This document shows positions 1 to 8,235 of a stretch of 64,000 bases of DNA, one piece after another. Each line of letters starts with the position of its first letter. The first letter of the stretch is position 1. Made by a program: the position numbers and the translations under genes. The stretch comes from JANRKB01 sp033763695 (lineage in GTDB: Bacteria > Planctomycetota > Phycisphaerae > Phycisphaerales > UBA1924): positions 5,423-69,422 of the forward strand of contig JANRKB010000056.1 of the NCBI GenBank assembly GCA_033763695.1. The letters are read 5' to 3'. The notes beneath the pieces were generated by a model that searched no databases, was not told the origin of the DNA, and worked only from the letters and a program-made list of their open reading frames with translations.

Positions 1-114
1 AACAGATTGCGCTGGTGTGAACGGCTGGGCAGCGTGTGGCGTAAACGGCACGCGGGCCGGAGGGGCGTCGAGCAATGGGGCGTACATGAGCGAGCGGATG
101 TAAGAGAGTCGCAT
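1..114 (-). CDS. N-terminal fragment of an unidentified protein (runs off left edge)
   Basis: An ATG on the minus strand at 114 is preceded by a good Shine-Dalgarno (ACGGAGG, about 7 bases upstream) and opens a frame of 38 codons that is still open at the window edge. The peptide begins MRLSYIRSLMYAPLLDAPPA and is proline- and alanine-rich. No family is recognisable from so little sequence. The ribosome binding site is the main evidence that it is real. Confidence 0.5.
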   Translation of the reverse strand, partial: MRLSYIRSLMYAPLLDAPPARVPFTPHAAQPFTPAQSV

Positions 115-320
115 CGGGAGCCTCCGTTGGGAGCGCACATGCACGCCCTATAGAGACGGGGGGCGGACGCGTTTGCGCGCGCAGGAGTGTCCGGTGCGGC
201 GATGGGTGATGCGTTTGGTGCAGTGATTCTCGGATAAAGAAAATCTCAAAGATTTGGCCGCGGGAGGGACGTGTCACACCACGGCGCGCGCGCACATGTG
301 GATGTACGGGGAAGGTGTGA

Positions 321-376
321 GGCACTGGGCACTGGGCACTGGGCACTGGGCACTGGGCACTGGGCACTGGGCACTG
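321..376. repeat. Tandem heptamer array, GGCACTG x 8
   Basis: Eight uninterrupted identical copies of the 7-mer GGCACTG. Close variants (GGCATCG, GGCATTG, GGCATTT) recur in other gaps of the window at about 3871-3925, 15651-15790, 25731-25750, 29219-29265 and 40726-40760. Such perfect arrays are prone to slippage. Confidence 0.9.
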
Positions 377-411
377 AGATGCTCGCAGAGCCGAGCATCT
401 CAGTGGCACGG
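376..411 (+). repeat. REP-like hairpin with GGCACG tail (copy 1)
   Basis: Perfect 10-base arms GAGATGCTCG and CGAGCATCTC around a short loop, followed by AGTGGCACGG. It is the most divergent arm sequence of the family, but the tail is conserved. Confidence 0.6.
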
Positions 412-550
412 CTTGGGTTGAGATTGGCGCGATGATGTGGATGGTGCGTGTGTCGCCGCGTCGCGGCTCGGGGGTTTTTGTGTGAGCTTCCTCGAGGCTG
501 ACGCCCCGGGCTTGGAACTGGCGGCCCTTCGGGCCTCTGGATGCGAGGGC

Positions 551-634
551 GTGAGAGGTGAGAGATAAGAGGTGAGACACGAATCATGAGACGTGGGACA
601 TGAGACGTGACACGCAAGACGCGAGACGTGAGAC
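551..634. repeat. Degenerate heptad array, consensus GTGAGAC
   Basis: Twelve consecutive 7-base units can be laid in register, starting GTGAGAG, GTGAGAG, ATAAGAG, GTGAGAC and ending GCAAGAC, GCGAGAC, GTGAGAC. The period is strict although the units differ. It is purine-rich on the plus strand and non-coding. Confidence 0.8.
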
Positions 635-670
635 ATCGGCCAAGCTTGGGACGGGCGAGGGTGAAGACAG

Positions 671-708
671 CATCGATGTCCTCGACGACTCGGACATCGA
701 TGGCACGG
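671..708 (+). repeat. REP-like hairpin with GGCACG tail (copy 2)
   Basis: Arms CATCGATGTCC and GGACATCGATG, then GGCACGG. Same orientation as the other copies. Confidence 0.75.
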
Positions 709-712
709 GGAA

Positions 713-775
713 CCACCCCTCATCCCCGGCTGCGCCGGACCTTCTCCCCGCAGGGCGGGGAGAAGGTGGAGGAGG
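713..775. repeat. GC-rich inverted repeat, type 2 (copy 1)
   Basis: Contains two small hairpins, CCGGCTGCGCCGG and CCTTCTCCCCGC...GGGGAGAAGG. A related arrangement lies at about 57121-57181, which makes this a dispersed element and not a simple terminator. Confidence 0.6.
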
Positions 776-837
776 ATTGACGAGAACGGAGTGAGTGCGG
801 GTTTGTTGCTGAGGCAGGTGTTCGCCGAGAGAAGAGC

Positions 838-874
838 ACCGATGTGCTCGCGGACTCGCACATCGGTGGCACGG
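838..874 (+). repeat. REP-like hairpin with GGCACG tail (copy 3)
   Basis: Arms ACCGATGTGC and GCACATCGGT followed by GGCACGG. Compared with copy 2 the arm bases changed on both sides so that pairing is kept. Confidence 0.75.
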
Positions 875-962
875 GAGGCAAGAGGAGTACGAGCTTTGCG
901 CGGGATAAGTGCGCAGAACAAACCTACCCCGATCCCCGTTCCTCCGGGGAAAGTAAAGGCAA

Positions 963-1000
963 CATCGATGTCCTCGAAGACGAGGACATCGATGGCACGG
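963..1000 (+). repeat. REP-like hairpin with GGCACG tail (copy 4)
   Basis: Arms CATCGATGTCCTCG and CGAGGACATCGATG around AAGA, 14 perfect pairs, then GGCACGG. Confidence 0.8.
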
Positions 1001-1040
1001 AGTGCAGAACGAGCGCAAGCTTGGCGTGCTTCATGGAATC

Positions 1041-1078
1041 TTGACGATTCCTTGACGTTGTATTCACAGAGTCTTGAC
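1041..1078 (+). promoter_or_regulatory. Three phased TTGACG boxes upstream of the prepilin-type gene
   Basis: TTGACG occurs at 1041, 1052 and 1073, so the intervals are 11 and 21 bases, about one and two helical turns. They end roughly 105 bases before the start codon at 1185. They could be activator sites or alternative -35 elements; the bound factor is unknown. Confidence 0.4.
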
Positions 1079-1184
1079 GTGATCGGAACGCGCTGACAGT
1101 GTCGCGCGGCTTCACTATGTCCCTTGCGCGGAGGCGGAAGCAGGCCGTCGCCGGCGCGTGAAATCATTGTGGAGCGGAAGATCG

Positions 1185-2270
1185 ATGAACCAATCCCTCG
1201 TCGGTGCTGGCTGTGAGTCTCTTCAAGGTCGATGGCGCGACAGTGCGTTGCGCCGCGGCGGCTTCACGCTCATCGAGTTGCTCGTTGTTATCGCGATCAT
1301 CGCGGTGCTGATCGGTGTTCTGCTGCCGAGCCTCGCGGGGGCGCGGGATTCGGCGCGCACAACTAAGTGTGCGAGCAATCTGCGGCAGATCGGCATCGCG
1401 TCGCTCGGATACGCGGCGGAGAATCGCGGCTTCCTGTGCAGCGGGCCGTTTGATGGTCGCGTGAAGCGCGGCTATGGCCCGGTTGAGAAGGCGGGCTGGG
1501 TGGCCGACATGAAGAACGGCGGCTTTGGCATTCCGGGCAAGTTCTTGTGCCCGACGAACCCGGGTCAAGGCAGTCAGGGACTCGCATCGAGCTGGGGCAG
1601 CGACAACTGGCCCGGCGCGCGAACCGGATTTGCCGAGCAGGCGGCTCTGTATAAAGAGGGTTACAACACCAACTACACGCAGTCGTGGTACATGGCGTAC
1701 ACGCAGACGCGTGTGCTCACCGATATCGGGCAGGACTTCAAGTTTGCCGGCGCGCTGGTGGGCGGCGTGAAGCAACCGGGCGATGTGATCGGGCCGCTGA
1801 ATGAGAAGTATCTGAATGCGGTGCCGGCGCAGTACGTGCCGCTGATGGCGGATGGGCGTGTTGAAGACGCGACGGCGTCGGGGCGCACGGATTATGTGCT
1901 GCAGGGCGACAAGTCGATCTCGTTCCGCGAAGTGAAAAACACCAGCGATGGGCCCTTGGGCTTCGTCAATGGCCGTGTCGGGCGCCAGTCGTACTCGGAC
2001 TTCGGCCCCGCGCACGGGCGTGCGCCAGGCGGCAAGGCGAACAACACGGCCGCGGGCGTGAATCGCAAGAACCACGACAAGTACTACGCCAACTTCCTGT
2101 TTGCCGACGGGCATGTCGGTCTGATCGCGGATGAGAACCGCGACGGGGAGTTTGGTTGGCTTGATGGCACGTCGCCTGCCGCGGATGCGCCGTACGACGA
2201 CATCGAAGGCAAGATCTTCGGCGGCGTGCTGTCGACGGGCGAGTTCTGGCAGGTGAAGCCAAAGAACTGA
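1185..2270 (+). CDS. Prepilin-type N-terminal cleavage/methylation protein (H-X9-DG class)
   Basis: A secreted or membrane pseudopilin-like protein of the kind abundant in planctomycetes. The class III signal is clear: a basic leader, then GGFTLIELLVVIAIIAVLIG, where a prepilin peptidase would cut after Gly and methylate Phe. Near the C-terminus, FADGHVGLIADENRDG fits the H-X9-DG region of planctomycetal prepilin-type proteins. I chose ATG 1185 because GGAGCGGAAG precedes it; an in-frame GTG lies nine codons upstream at 1158. The next gene, a dockerin protein, begins 116 bases downstream. Function beyond a pseudopilin fold, such as type II secretion or a surface fibre, cannot be read from the sequence. 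Confidence 0.9.
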   Translation: MNQSLVGAGCESLQGRWRDSALRRGGFTLIELLVVIAIIAVLIGVLLPSLAGARDSARTTKCASNLRQIGIASLGYAAENRGFLCSGPFDGRVKRGYGPVEKAGWVADMKNGGFGIPGKFLCPTNPGQGSQGLASSWGSDNWPGARTGFAEQAALYKEGYNTNYTQSWYMAYTQTRVLTDIGQDFKFAGALVGGVKQPGDVIGPLNEKYLNAVPAQYVPLMADGRVEDATASGRTDYVLQGDKSISFREVKNTSDGPLGFVNGRVGRQSYSDFGPAHGRAPGGKANNTAAGVNRKNHDKYYANFLFADGHVGLIADENRDGEFGWLDGTSPAADAPYDDIEGKIFGGVLSTGEFWQVKPKN

Positions 2271-2386
2271 GCCTCGCCGCACGCAACCTCACGTCAGTTC
2301 GTGTCTCTGCCACGTCGCCTGAGAGATCGGCGCGGCGGATCAAAGTCTGTGTTCCCAGTCCACCCCGCTTGAGGAGAAGTTTGATT

Positions 2387-3856
2387 ATGAAGCGTGTCCT
2401 TCCCGCCTCGATCGTGCTGTGCATGGTTGCCGCCGCCGGCAATGCCCAGGTCGTCATCAGCGAAGTCTTCGCCAACCCCGCAGGGAGCTCTGGTCAAGGC
2501 GACAATCGCTGGGAGTTTATCGAGTTGTACGGCAAGCCCGGCATGAGCCTCGACGGCTATGCGATTCTTCCCGTCTTCGGCGGCTCGGACACCGACGGCG
2601 ACGGGCTCCCCGGCCCGCTCCCCGCCGGCTGGGACGTCGGCGATGAGTTCCCCGAGATCGACGAAGGCTGGTCGCTCGATGGTCTCACGATCGGCAGCAA
2701 CGGCTTCCTGGTGCTCTACCAGAACCGCGGCGCCCCCGCTAACCCGTCGTTCATTCCGGGCCTGCTCCCCGCAGCCACCACCCGCGCCGACTTCGCCCAA
2801 ACCTACATCCCATCCTTCGACGTTTCCGGCGCGATCAAGAACGACGGGTCCGCCACGTGGGTGCTCGTGCGCAAGCGCCCCGGGCATTCGCTCAACGGTC
2901 TGGGTCAGTCGGTGTATGCCCCGAACTACGCGTGGAAGAAGGACATCGACCCGGACACGAACTTCAACAGCCGCATCGACTTCGGCTTCGAGACGCCCAC
3001 GATTCTCCAGCCTTCGCCCAGCATCCTTGAGCCGTACCAGATGGTCGATGACATCGCCATCAGCAACGGCGGCGGCAAGGAGTACACCCGGAGCAACGAC
3101 CAGCGCGTGAGCGACACCCCTGGCTACAACCCAGATGCGTTCTGCCGCGTTGGGTACTTCTTCACCAACCCCAATCTCGGCGATCGCATCAACAGCAGCA
3201 GCGTCGTGGTGCCCACGACCTCCGCCGATGAAGAGTTCGTCTACGGCGATGTTCCCAACAACGCCGCGCTCGCGTTCGATCCGACGTTCTCCGGCGGGCC
3301 GACGGCACCCGGTCAGCCGCTGGGCAGCCGCTTCAACGATCTGAGCCGCACGGGCTTCAAGATCACCCCCGGCACGTTCAACGACGGCGGTAACTTCACG
3401 CAGTTCCGGTTCGTGAACGGCGACGTGAACTTTGACGGCGTGGTGAACTGCGCTGACGTGGCGCTGGCGACGTCCTACCTCGGCGCGACGCTCGACGACA
3501 CCGAGACCAAGACCAACAACCAGAACACGGTCGACACCGCCGACGATGTCACGTACACCGGTTGGAAGTGGGAAGGCCGCGCGTTCAACAGCGTGTTCGC
3601 GACGCTCAACATGGTGAACGACGGCGGCGCGGTGACGGCGGCGGACGTGGCGGCGATCGAGGCACTGGTCAGCGGCGGTTGCGCCCCGGCCTGCCCCGCG
3701 GACTTCAACAACGACGGCTTCCTGGACTTCACCGACTTCGATGACTTCGTCGGCGCGTTCGAGGCTGGCCTGTCAAGCAGCGACTTCAACGGCGATGGCT
3801 TCCTGGACTTCACCGACTTCGATGCGTTCGTGGCGGCGTTTGAGACGGGGTGCTGA
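2387..3856 (+). CDS. Secreted lamin-tail-domain protein with GC-type dockerin anchor
   Basis: 489 residues. The signal peptide MKRVLPASIVLCMVAAAGNA is followed by a lamin-tail-like domain (starting VVISEVFANPAGSSG, with WEFIELYG). A dockerin-like EF-hand segment, GDVNFDGVVNCADVALA, lies near residue 345. The C-terminal anchor holds two near-identical copies of DFNxDGFLDFTDFDxFVxAFE and ends in Cys. The Asp-rich loops suggest calcium binding. The terminal Gly-Cys marks GC-type dockerin proteins of Phycisphaerae, probably exported and surface-attached. GAGGAGAAG precedes ATG 2387. The ligand is unknown. Confidence 0.9.
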   Translation: MKRVLPASIVLCMVAAAGNAQVVISEVFANPAGSSGQGDNRWEFIELYGKPGMSLDGYAILPVFGGSDTDGDGLPGPLPAGWDVGDEFPEIDEGWSLDGLTIGSNGFLVLYQNRGAPANPSFIPGLLPAATTRADFAQTYIPSFDVSGAIKNDGSATWVLVRKRPGHSLNGLGQSVYAPNYAWKKDIDPDTNFNSRIDFGFETPTILQPSPSILEPYQMVDDIAISNGGGKEYTRSNDQRVSDTPGYNPDAFCRVGYFFTNPNLGDRINSSSVVVPTTSADEEFVYGDVPNNAALAFDPTFSGGPTAPGQPLGSRFNDLSRTGFKITPGTFNDGGNFTQFRFVNGDVNFDGVVNCADVALATSYLGATLDDTETKTNNQNTVDTADDVTYTGWKWEGRAFNSVFATLNMVNDGGAVTAADVAAIEALVSGGCAPACPADFNNDGFLDFTDFDDFVGAFEAGLSSSDFNGDGFLDFTDFDAFVAAFETGC

Positions 3857-3864
3857 CGAAGAAG

Positions 3865-3925
3865 GCATCGGGCATCGGGAAGAATGGAAAGGCATTCGGG
3901 ATTCGGCATTGGGCATTCGAAGAGA
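3865..3925. repeat. Scattered GGCATYG heptads after GAAGAAGGCA
   Basis: The gap starts GAAGAAGGCATCGGGCATCG and continues with further GGCATTCGG and GGCATTGGG units. The GAAGAAGGCA lead-in is the same as at 25727, 33656 and 40721. Confidence 0.7.
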
Positions 3926-4008
3926 ATGCAGTGCTGAGACACGACTGCCGCTGTCGGAGTGCGATGCCTGAACTGCGTGATGGCTTGATGCCAAAGTGAT
4001 GAAGAGCG

Positions 4009-4036
4009 AACGGGGCGGGCGAAAGCCTGCCCCGTT
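4009..4036. terminator. Bidirectional intrinsic terminator
   Basis: Inverted repeat AACGGGGC...GCCCCGTTTT with a GAAA loop region, T-rich on the plus side, between the convergent dockerin and zinc-ribbon genes. It abuts the stop codon of the minus-strand gene at 4037. The gap 3857-4008 before it carries GGCATYG-type heptads. Confidence 0.8.
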
Positions 4037-5374
4037 TTACTTTTGCGATGGTGGTTGATTGACGGGGACGTTCTCAAGCACGATCTCTTCGTCAAGGAAC
4101 TCGTTGAGATTAAGGCTTGATTCCGCGATGTGTGCGTCGGGCTTGAGAATGACATCAACACGGATCGGTACCGGAACGCCATTGGGCCAAGGGTTGGCGA
4201 CAATGTACGTCCAGTTGGAGTCGGGCTGCTTGCTGATGGTGCCGATCTCGATCGCGTTGGCGCTCCGATCCCCGGCTGGGCGGGCGAAGACGCGGGCCGA
4301 AAGTGGAGCGGGCGATGAGTCGCTCGCGAGCGCGACTTCAAGCAATTGGTTGCCGTCGCTGGAGACCAGACTGACGCGCGACTTCTCAAGGGCCTTGGTC
4401 ATGCGTCGCTTGAGTTCCGGCGAGCGGATCACGTTCGCGGCGACGGAATCGGCGGACACGATCTCGACGTCTGCATGAAGCGGCAGTGTCCACGTCGCAA
4501 GCGTCGTGGATGAGCCGGCGCTGTTGGACTTGAGCGCGATCGCGGCGCTTACGTCGAGCGATCGACGACCCGGCGCGTCAAACACATTGGGAAGCTGGAA
4601 GGCGGTCATTGAGGTGCCGAGCGGCGACACGCTCGACGACCACGTCCCTTCGGAGAACGTGCCGTCGGAGTTCGTCGTTCGGCGCGTGATCTCAATCGGC
4701 CCGACGATGTTTCCGGACGAGCCCAACCGACCTCCCTTGATGACAAACGCGACCGGCACGCGTTGTCCGACTCGAACGCGCGGGCGAGCGACAAGGCTGA
4801 TGTCGACGCCTGCACGCACGAACTTGATCCATGCGTCGTCGGACACCATGCCCGAGCGCATGCGCAGGGTGTAGAGAAAGTCTCCCCAGGCCGGGTCCCA
4901 CGTTTGGTCCGGATCGGCTTGGACTTCCAGCGCGCGGGCGATGAGCCCATCCACCTCACCTTGGGAGATGGTGCCAGCGTTGGCACGCGCCACGATCTCG
5001 GTCAGCGCGGCCGCTCGAAGCGTGGGCGTGAGCATCGTCTCGATCCGCAGCACAAAGCCGGGCAAGGTCGCCTGCACCGCGGGCGTCGGCACGCGTGACC
5101 ACGCCGCGACGGAGCCGAGCGTGCCGAAGGCGAGCAAGAGCAGCAGCCCGATCGTGATGACGATCGGCCGTCGCTTGCGCAGGCGGTCGACAACAGCTCG
5201 CGAGCGCTCAAGGTCACTACCGCATTCGGGACAGCGTGTAAGCGGCGTAGGTAGGCCGGAGAGATCGAACGTGCAGCGGCGGCAGGTGGGCCCGACGCGC
5301 TCGACCTTGCCGCGCACGCCCCACACGACGAGCGCGACTGCGACCAACAGAACACCGACAACCCAGAAGACCAT
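4037..5374 (-). CDS. Zinc-ribbon membrane protein, planctomycetal family (paralogue A)
   Basis: 445 residues. An N-terminal membrane helix (about 3-20) is followed by a four-cysteine zinc ribbon (C31, C34, C48, C51; CRRCTFDLSGLP...CPECG) and a second helix (about 73-92). A long soluble domain with no recognisable motif follows, probably extracytoplasmic. The gene immediately upstream on the same strand (5454-6827) has the same layout and ribbon, so the pair looks like a tandem duplication in one operon. The function is unknown. The start follows from the homologous N-terminus; the sequence at 5375-5385 offers no strong Shine-Dalgarno. Confidence 0.75.
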   Translation of the reverse strand: MVFWVVGVLLVAVALVVWGVRGKVERVGPTCRRCTFDLSGLPTPLTRCPECGSDLERSRAVVDRLRKRRPIVITIGLLLLLAFGTLGSVAAWSRVPTPAVQATLPGFVLRIETMLTPTLRAAALTEIVARANAGTISQGEVDGLIARALEVQADPDQTWDPAWGDFLYTLRMRSGMVSDDAWIKFVRAGVDISLVARPRVRVGQRVPVAFVIKGGRLGSSGNIVGPIEITRRTTNSDGTFSEGTWSSSVSPLGTSMTAFQLPNVFDAPGRRSLDVSAAIALKSNSAGSSTTLATWTLPLHADVEIVSADSVAANVIRSPELKRRMTKALEKSRVSLVSSDGNQLLEVALASDSSPAPLSARVFARPAGDRSANAIEIGTISKQPDSNWTYIVANPWPNGVPVPIRVDVILKPDAHIAESSLNLNEFLDEEIVLENVPVNQPPSQK

Positions 5375-5453
5375 GTCGCGTTCTCACATGCCTTGCCGCG
5401 CAGACTCGTTGCGGTATTGGCAGCGCCGCGGCACGGGCGGGCGGCGGCCGCGC

Positions 5454-6827
5454 TTACTGCGTTGGTTTCTCTTGACCGACTTTGTGACCAACAATCTCAA
5501 TCACCTCATCAAGATACCAATCCAGATCGATGGATTCGACGGCGGCCTCTTCGCTGGGGCGGAGGATCACGTCAACGCTTGCCGGGCGCCTGGTGTCGGT
5601 TCCGATGTCGGTGACGGGCTGCGAAAGGATCCAACTGGAGAAGCCTGAGTTGGTGGTGCCGGTGATGGTGCCGAGCTTGGTTTCTTCGCCCCGCGCGGGC
5701 GGGCCGAAGCGGATGAAGACGTCGTAGGCAAAGTTCGCGGGTCGAGCATCGGCGCGAAGCTCAACGCGGCACTGGGGCGCGTCTTCGCCGCTGGAGAGGA
5801 CGAGCGTGGCCTCGCGCACCTTGAGAGCACGCTTGAGGGCCTCGGCGGCGACGGCGTCCTTGCGCCGCGTGACGATGGGCACCGTGGGCGGCGAGACCAT
5901 GGTCTTGAGCGTGAACGAATGCGTTGCGGCGGGCGTGCCGCTGCTTGCGAACCCAGAACCGTTCATCGGCGGGACATCGAGGAAGACGGTGACGGGTACG
6001 GCTTGCTCGCCGCTGGCGACGACAGCACGCGGGCCTCGTGTGGTAAAGGTTGGCGTGACTGTCGCCATTGCGCCGCCGAGGGGCTTGGCGCGGGCGCGAT
6101 CGGCCTGATCGGGCGGAGCCCAGTCGACGGAGACGCGCACCATGGGCGGCAGACCGACTGCGCCGCCGCGGCCCTTGCCGAGCGTGACAGAGATGGGAAT
6201 CTCTCTGCCGCTGACCGCGGTCGGGCGACATTTGGCACTGACGGTGACGGAGCCGGCGGCAAAGGCAGCCCAGTCGGCGTCGGAGACGGCATTCGCCATG
6301 CGGGCGGCCATGATGACATCGCCCATCTTGACACGCCATTCGCGGGTCTGGTCGGCCTGACGCTGGAGCAGGTAGGTGATGAGTTCGTCGCGCTCGGCGG
6401 GCGCGAGTGTGCCGCTCATGATGCGCGATTGGAGTTCGGTGAGGGCTTCATCGCAGAACGTGCCGCCGAGGGTGACTTGGGCGCGGGCGAATGATGCGGG
6501 CGCGTGGCGGAGGAGCACTTGGCGTCCGCCGCGGCTGACGAGCGAGCCGCCGAGCATGAGCACAAGCACAATCGGCAGCGCAATCGCGGGGCCGAGCAGC
6601 CACCAGCGGCGGTAGCGCTGTTCGTAGCGGAGCTTGCGGGGCGAGCGTTGGAAATCGCAGCCGCATTCGGGGCAGGTGCGGACGGGTGTGGGCAGACCTT
6701 CGAGAATGAACTGGCAGCGGCCGCAGTTGAGGGACTGGCTGGTCACGACGCCACGCCACTCGCGGAGGATGACGAGGAGAGAGAGGGCGATGGAGCCGAT
6801 GAGCGCGAGCAGGAGCGTGGCGATCAT
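5454..6827 (-). CDS. Zinc-ribbon membrane protein, planctomycetal family (paralogue B)
   Basis: 457 residues from ATG 6827. The order is helix (2-21), zinc ribbon (C35, C38, C52, C55; CGRCQFILEGLP...CPECG), helix (about 70-93), then a large soluble region, matching the downstream paralogue 4037-5374, 79 bases away. The reading frame stays open far upstream to 7214, but that extension has no family features and would cross a REP-like hairpin, so I set the start where the two paralogues align. No enzymatic motif was found. Confidence 0.75.
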   Translation of the reverse strand: MIATLLLALIGSIALSLLVILREWRGVVTSQSLNCGRCQFILEGLPTPVRTCPECGCDFQRSPRKLRYEQRYRRWWLLGPAIALPIVLVLMLGGSLVSRGGRQVLLRHAPASFARAQVTLGGTFCDEALTELQSRIMSGTLAPAERDELITYLLQRQADQTREWRVKMGDVIMAARMANAVSDADWAAFAAGSVTVSAKCRPTAVSGREIPISVTLGKGRGGAVGLPPMVRVSVDWAPPDQADRARAKPLGGAMATVTPTFTTRGPRAVVASGEQAVPVTVFLDVPPMNGSGFASSGTPAATHSFTLKTMVSPPTVPIVTRRKDAVAAEALKRALKVREATLVLSSGEDAPQCRVELRADARPANFAYDVFIRFGPPARGEETKLGTITGTTNSGFSSWILSQPVTDIGTDTRRPASVDVILRPSEEAAVESIDLDWYLDEVIEIVGHKVGQEKPTQ

Positions 6828-7239
6828 GAGAACCCCGAGGGAGACACGAGTGATGCTGACATCGGACAGACGGCCACACAGTTGTACCGAGCAGGGAAGC
6901 GAAGGTTCACGGGAAACTGCGGCGATTCCAGAATGTTGAGTGTGCAGTGCCAAGCAGCATCGAAGTCCCCCAAACGGGACTTCGATGGCACGGCTGCGGA
7001 CGCGTACCAACTCAGAGCCTGGCGCGAGGAGACGCAGAAAGCTCCACTGTGAGTTCTCGCATCGGTGGGCGACCGAGGCCCTCGCTTGCGCTTCGGGCTC
7101 GTTGCGGACCCATCGAACTCCGCAGCGCGGACGACGAGAAGCCGCAAGGCTCAGTCCTGCGACTTTCAGAGAGGCAGTTGTTGCAACGCTGAGGCTGGTG
7201 GGCGCGTCAGGCACGCGGCGGTGACACGGAGTTACGCGA
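6828..7239. other. Non-coding gap between paralogue B and phoU
   Basis: Holds a REP-like hairpin (6958-6993) and, at 7078-7107, a CCCTCGCTTGCGCTTCGGG-type sequence resembling one that I recall giving spurious KRKRG-containing peptides in other planctomycetes. The promoter of paralogue B should lie in its left half. No gene is evident. Confidence 0.6.
6958..6993 (+). repeat. REP-like hairpin with GGCACG tail (copy 5)
   Basis: Arms CATCGAAGTCCC and GGGACTTCGATG, then GGCACGG. Shares the CATCGAAGTC arm with copies 6 and 7. Confidence 0.8.
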
Positions 7240-7995
7240 TCACGACCCCGTGCTGCGCAGACGCTTCTTCTCGGTGTGGCGCACGATCGAGCCGGTGGCG
7301 AGATAGACCACGTCCTCAGAGATGTTGGTCATCAGATCGCCGACGCGTTCGAGTTCGCGGCCGATGCGATAGATGAGCATGCCTGCGGCGAGCATGCGCC
7401 GGTCGGGGGCCTCTTCGATGAGGTCGAGGACTTCTTCAAACAGGCGGCGATCGAGCGTGTCGATGGTCTGGTCGCCCTTCATCAGTTCGCGAGCTGCGTC
7501 GACGTTCTCATCGAGCACGGCACGCATGAGTTCATGGCACATCAGCGGCACGCGATCGCCGAGCTCGCGCAGGGCCGTGGGCCACTGCGGCGGCTGGGTT
7601 GCGAGCTTCTCGCCGTCGCCCAGGTGCTTTGCGATGCGCACGGTGATCTTGGCGATGGACGAGGCGTGGTCGGCGACGCGCTCGATGTCGGCGTTGACCT
7701 TGAGGATGAAGGTGATGGCGCGGAAGTCGCGGGCGAAGGCGTGGTGCAGCGCGAGGAGCGAGTGGGCCTCGCGCTCGATGTTCACTTCTTCGGTGTCGAC
7801 CTTGTCGTCTTCGTTGCGGACGGTGCGGGCGGCGTCGACGTCGAGCGTCCAGAGCGCGGCGAGGGCGGCCTCGAGCATGCCGATCGCCTGGGCGGACTCG
7901 CGGACGAGCCGACGCTTGAGGAGCGCGAGGCGCTGCTCGAAGTTATGCGGCAGGCCGAGAGAGCCGCGTTCGTCTATGCCGCCACCTGACTCCAT
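7240..7995 (-). CDS. phoU: PhoU-family phosphate signalling protein
   Basis: 251 residues, close to the usual 220-240 for PhoU. The sequence is all helical in character, with the two PhoU half-repeats marked by NADIERVADHASSIAKI and by GRELERVGDLMTNISEDVVY; the conserved ExxxD metal-binding pairs are visible in both. PhoU binds metal clusters at the membrane, restrains the PhoR kinase and tunes Pst phosphate uptake. No pst, phoB or phoR gene is in view. The start at ATG 7995 is supported by GGGAGGCGG; the frame extends upstream to 8295 without family similarity. It is divergent from murE, with about 240 bases between the starts. Confidence 0.92.
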   Translation of the reverse strand: MESGGGIDERGSLGLPHNFEQRLALLKRRLVRESAQAIGMLEAALAALWTLDVDAARTVRNEDDKVDTEEVNIEREAHSLLALHHAFARDFRAITFILKVNADIERVADHASSIAKITVRIAKHLGDGEKLATQPPQWPTALRELGDRVPLMCHELMRAVLDENVDAARELMKGDQTIDTLDRRLFEEVLDLIEEAPDRRMLAAGMLIYRIGRELERVGDLMTNISEDVVYLATGSIVRHTEKKRLRSTGS

Positions 7996-8235
7996 CGCCA
8001 ACCGCCTCCCACGCACAACTCGGTGAGCGCTGGCGGACATCCGTGCCGCCGCGCAGAAGCCAACTATATCGTCCATCTTTGCGCAGAGGCCGAACTTTGT
8101 TCGGCGGATGCGGGCGGATGGCTGTGACGGCGCGGGCAGGGCGCGGTGGACGCGCCAAAAATGCCGTGCGGACCCGACCCGGACCGATACTTCTGCCGTG
8201 CATGGATGCACGCGCGACAGTGAGGAGCACTGGGG

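Larger units (their letters stand above)
115..1184. other. 1.07-kb non-coding, repeat-rich region
   Basis: No convincing gene is seen between the divergent leftmost gene and the prepilin-type gene. The stretch holds eight perfect GGCACTG heptamers (321-376), twelve heptads around GTGAGAC (551-634), four REP-like hairpins (376-411, 671-708, 838-874, 963-1000), a GC-rich inverted repeat of a second type (713-775) and three phased TTGACG boxes (1041-1078). Overlapping open frames on both strands are compositional shadows with no family features. Confidence 0.7.

Noticed and set aside
321..376. CRISPR array
   Set aside because: The tandem units have no spacers and are only 7 bases long.
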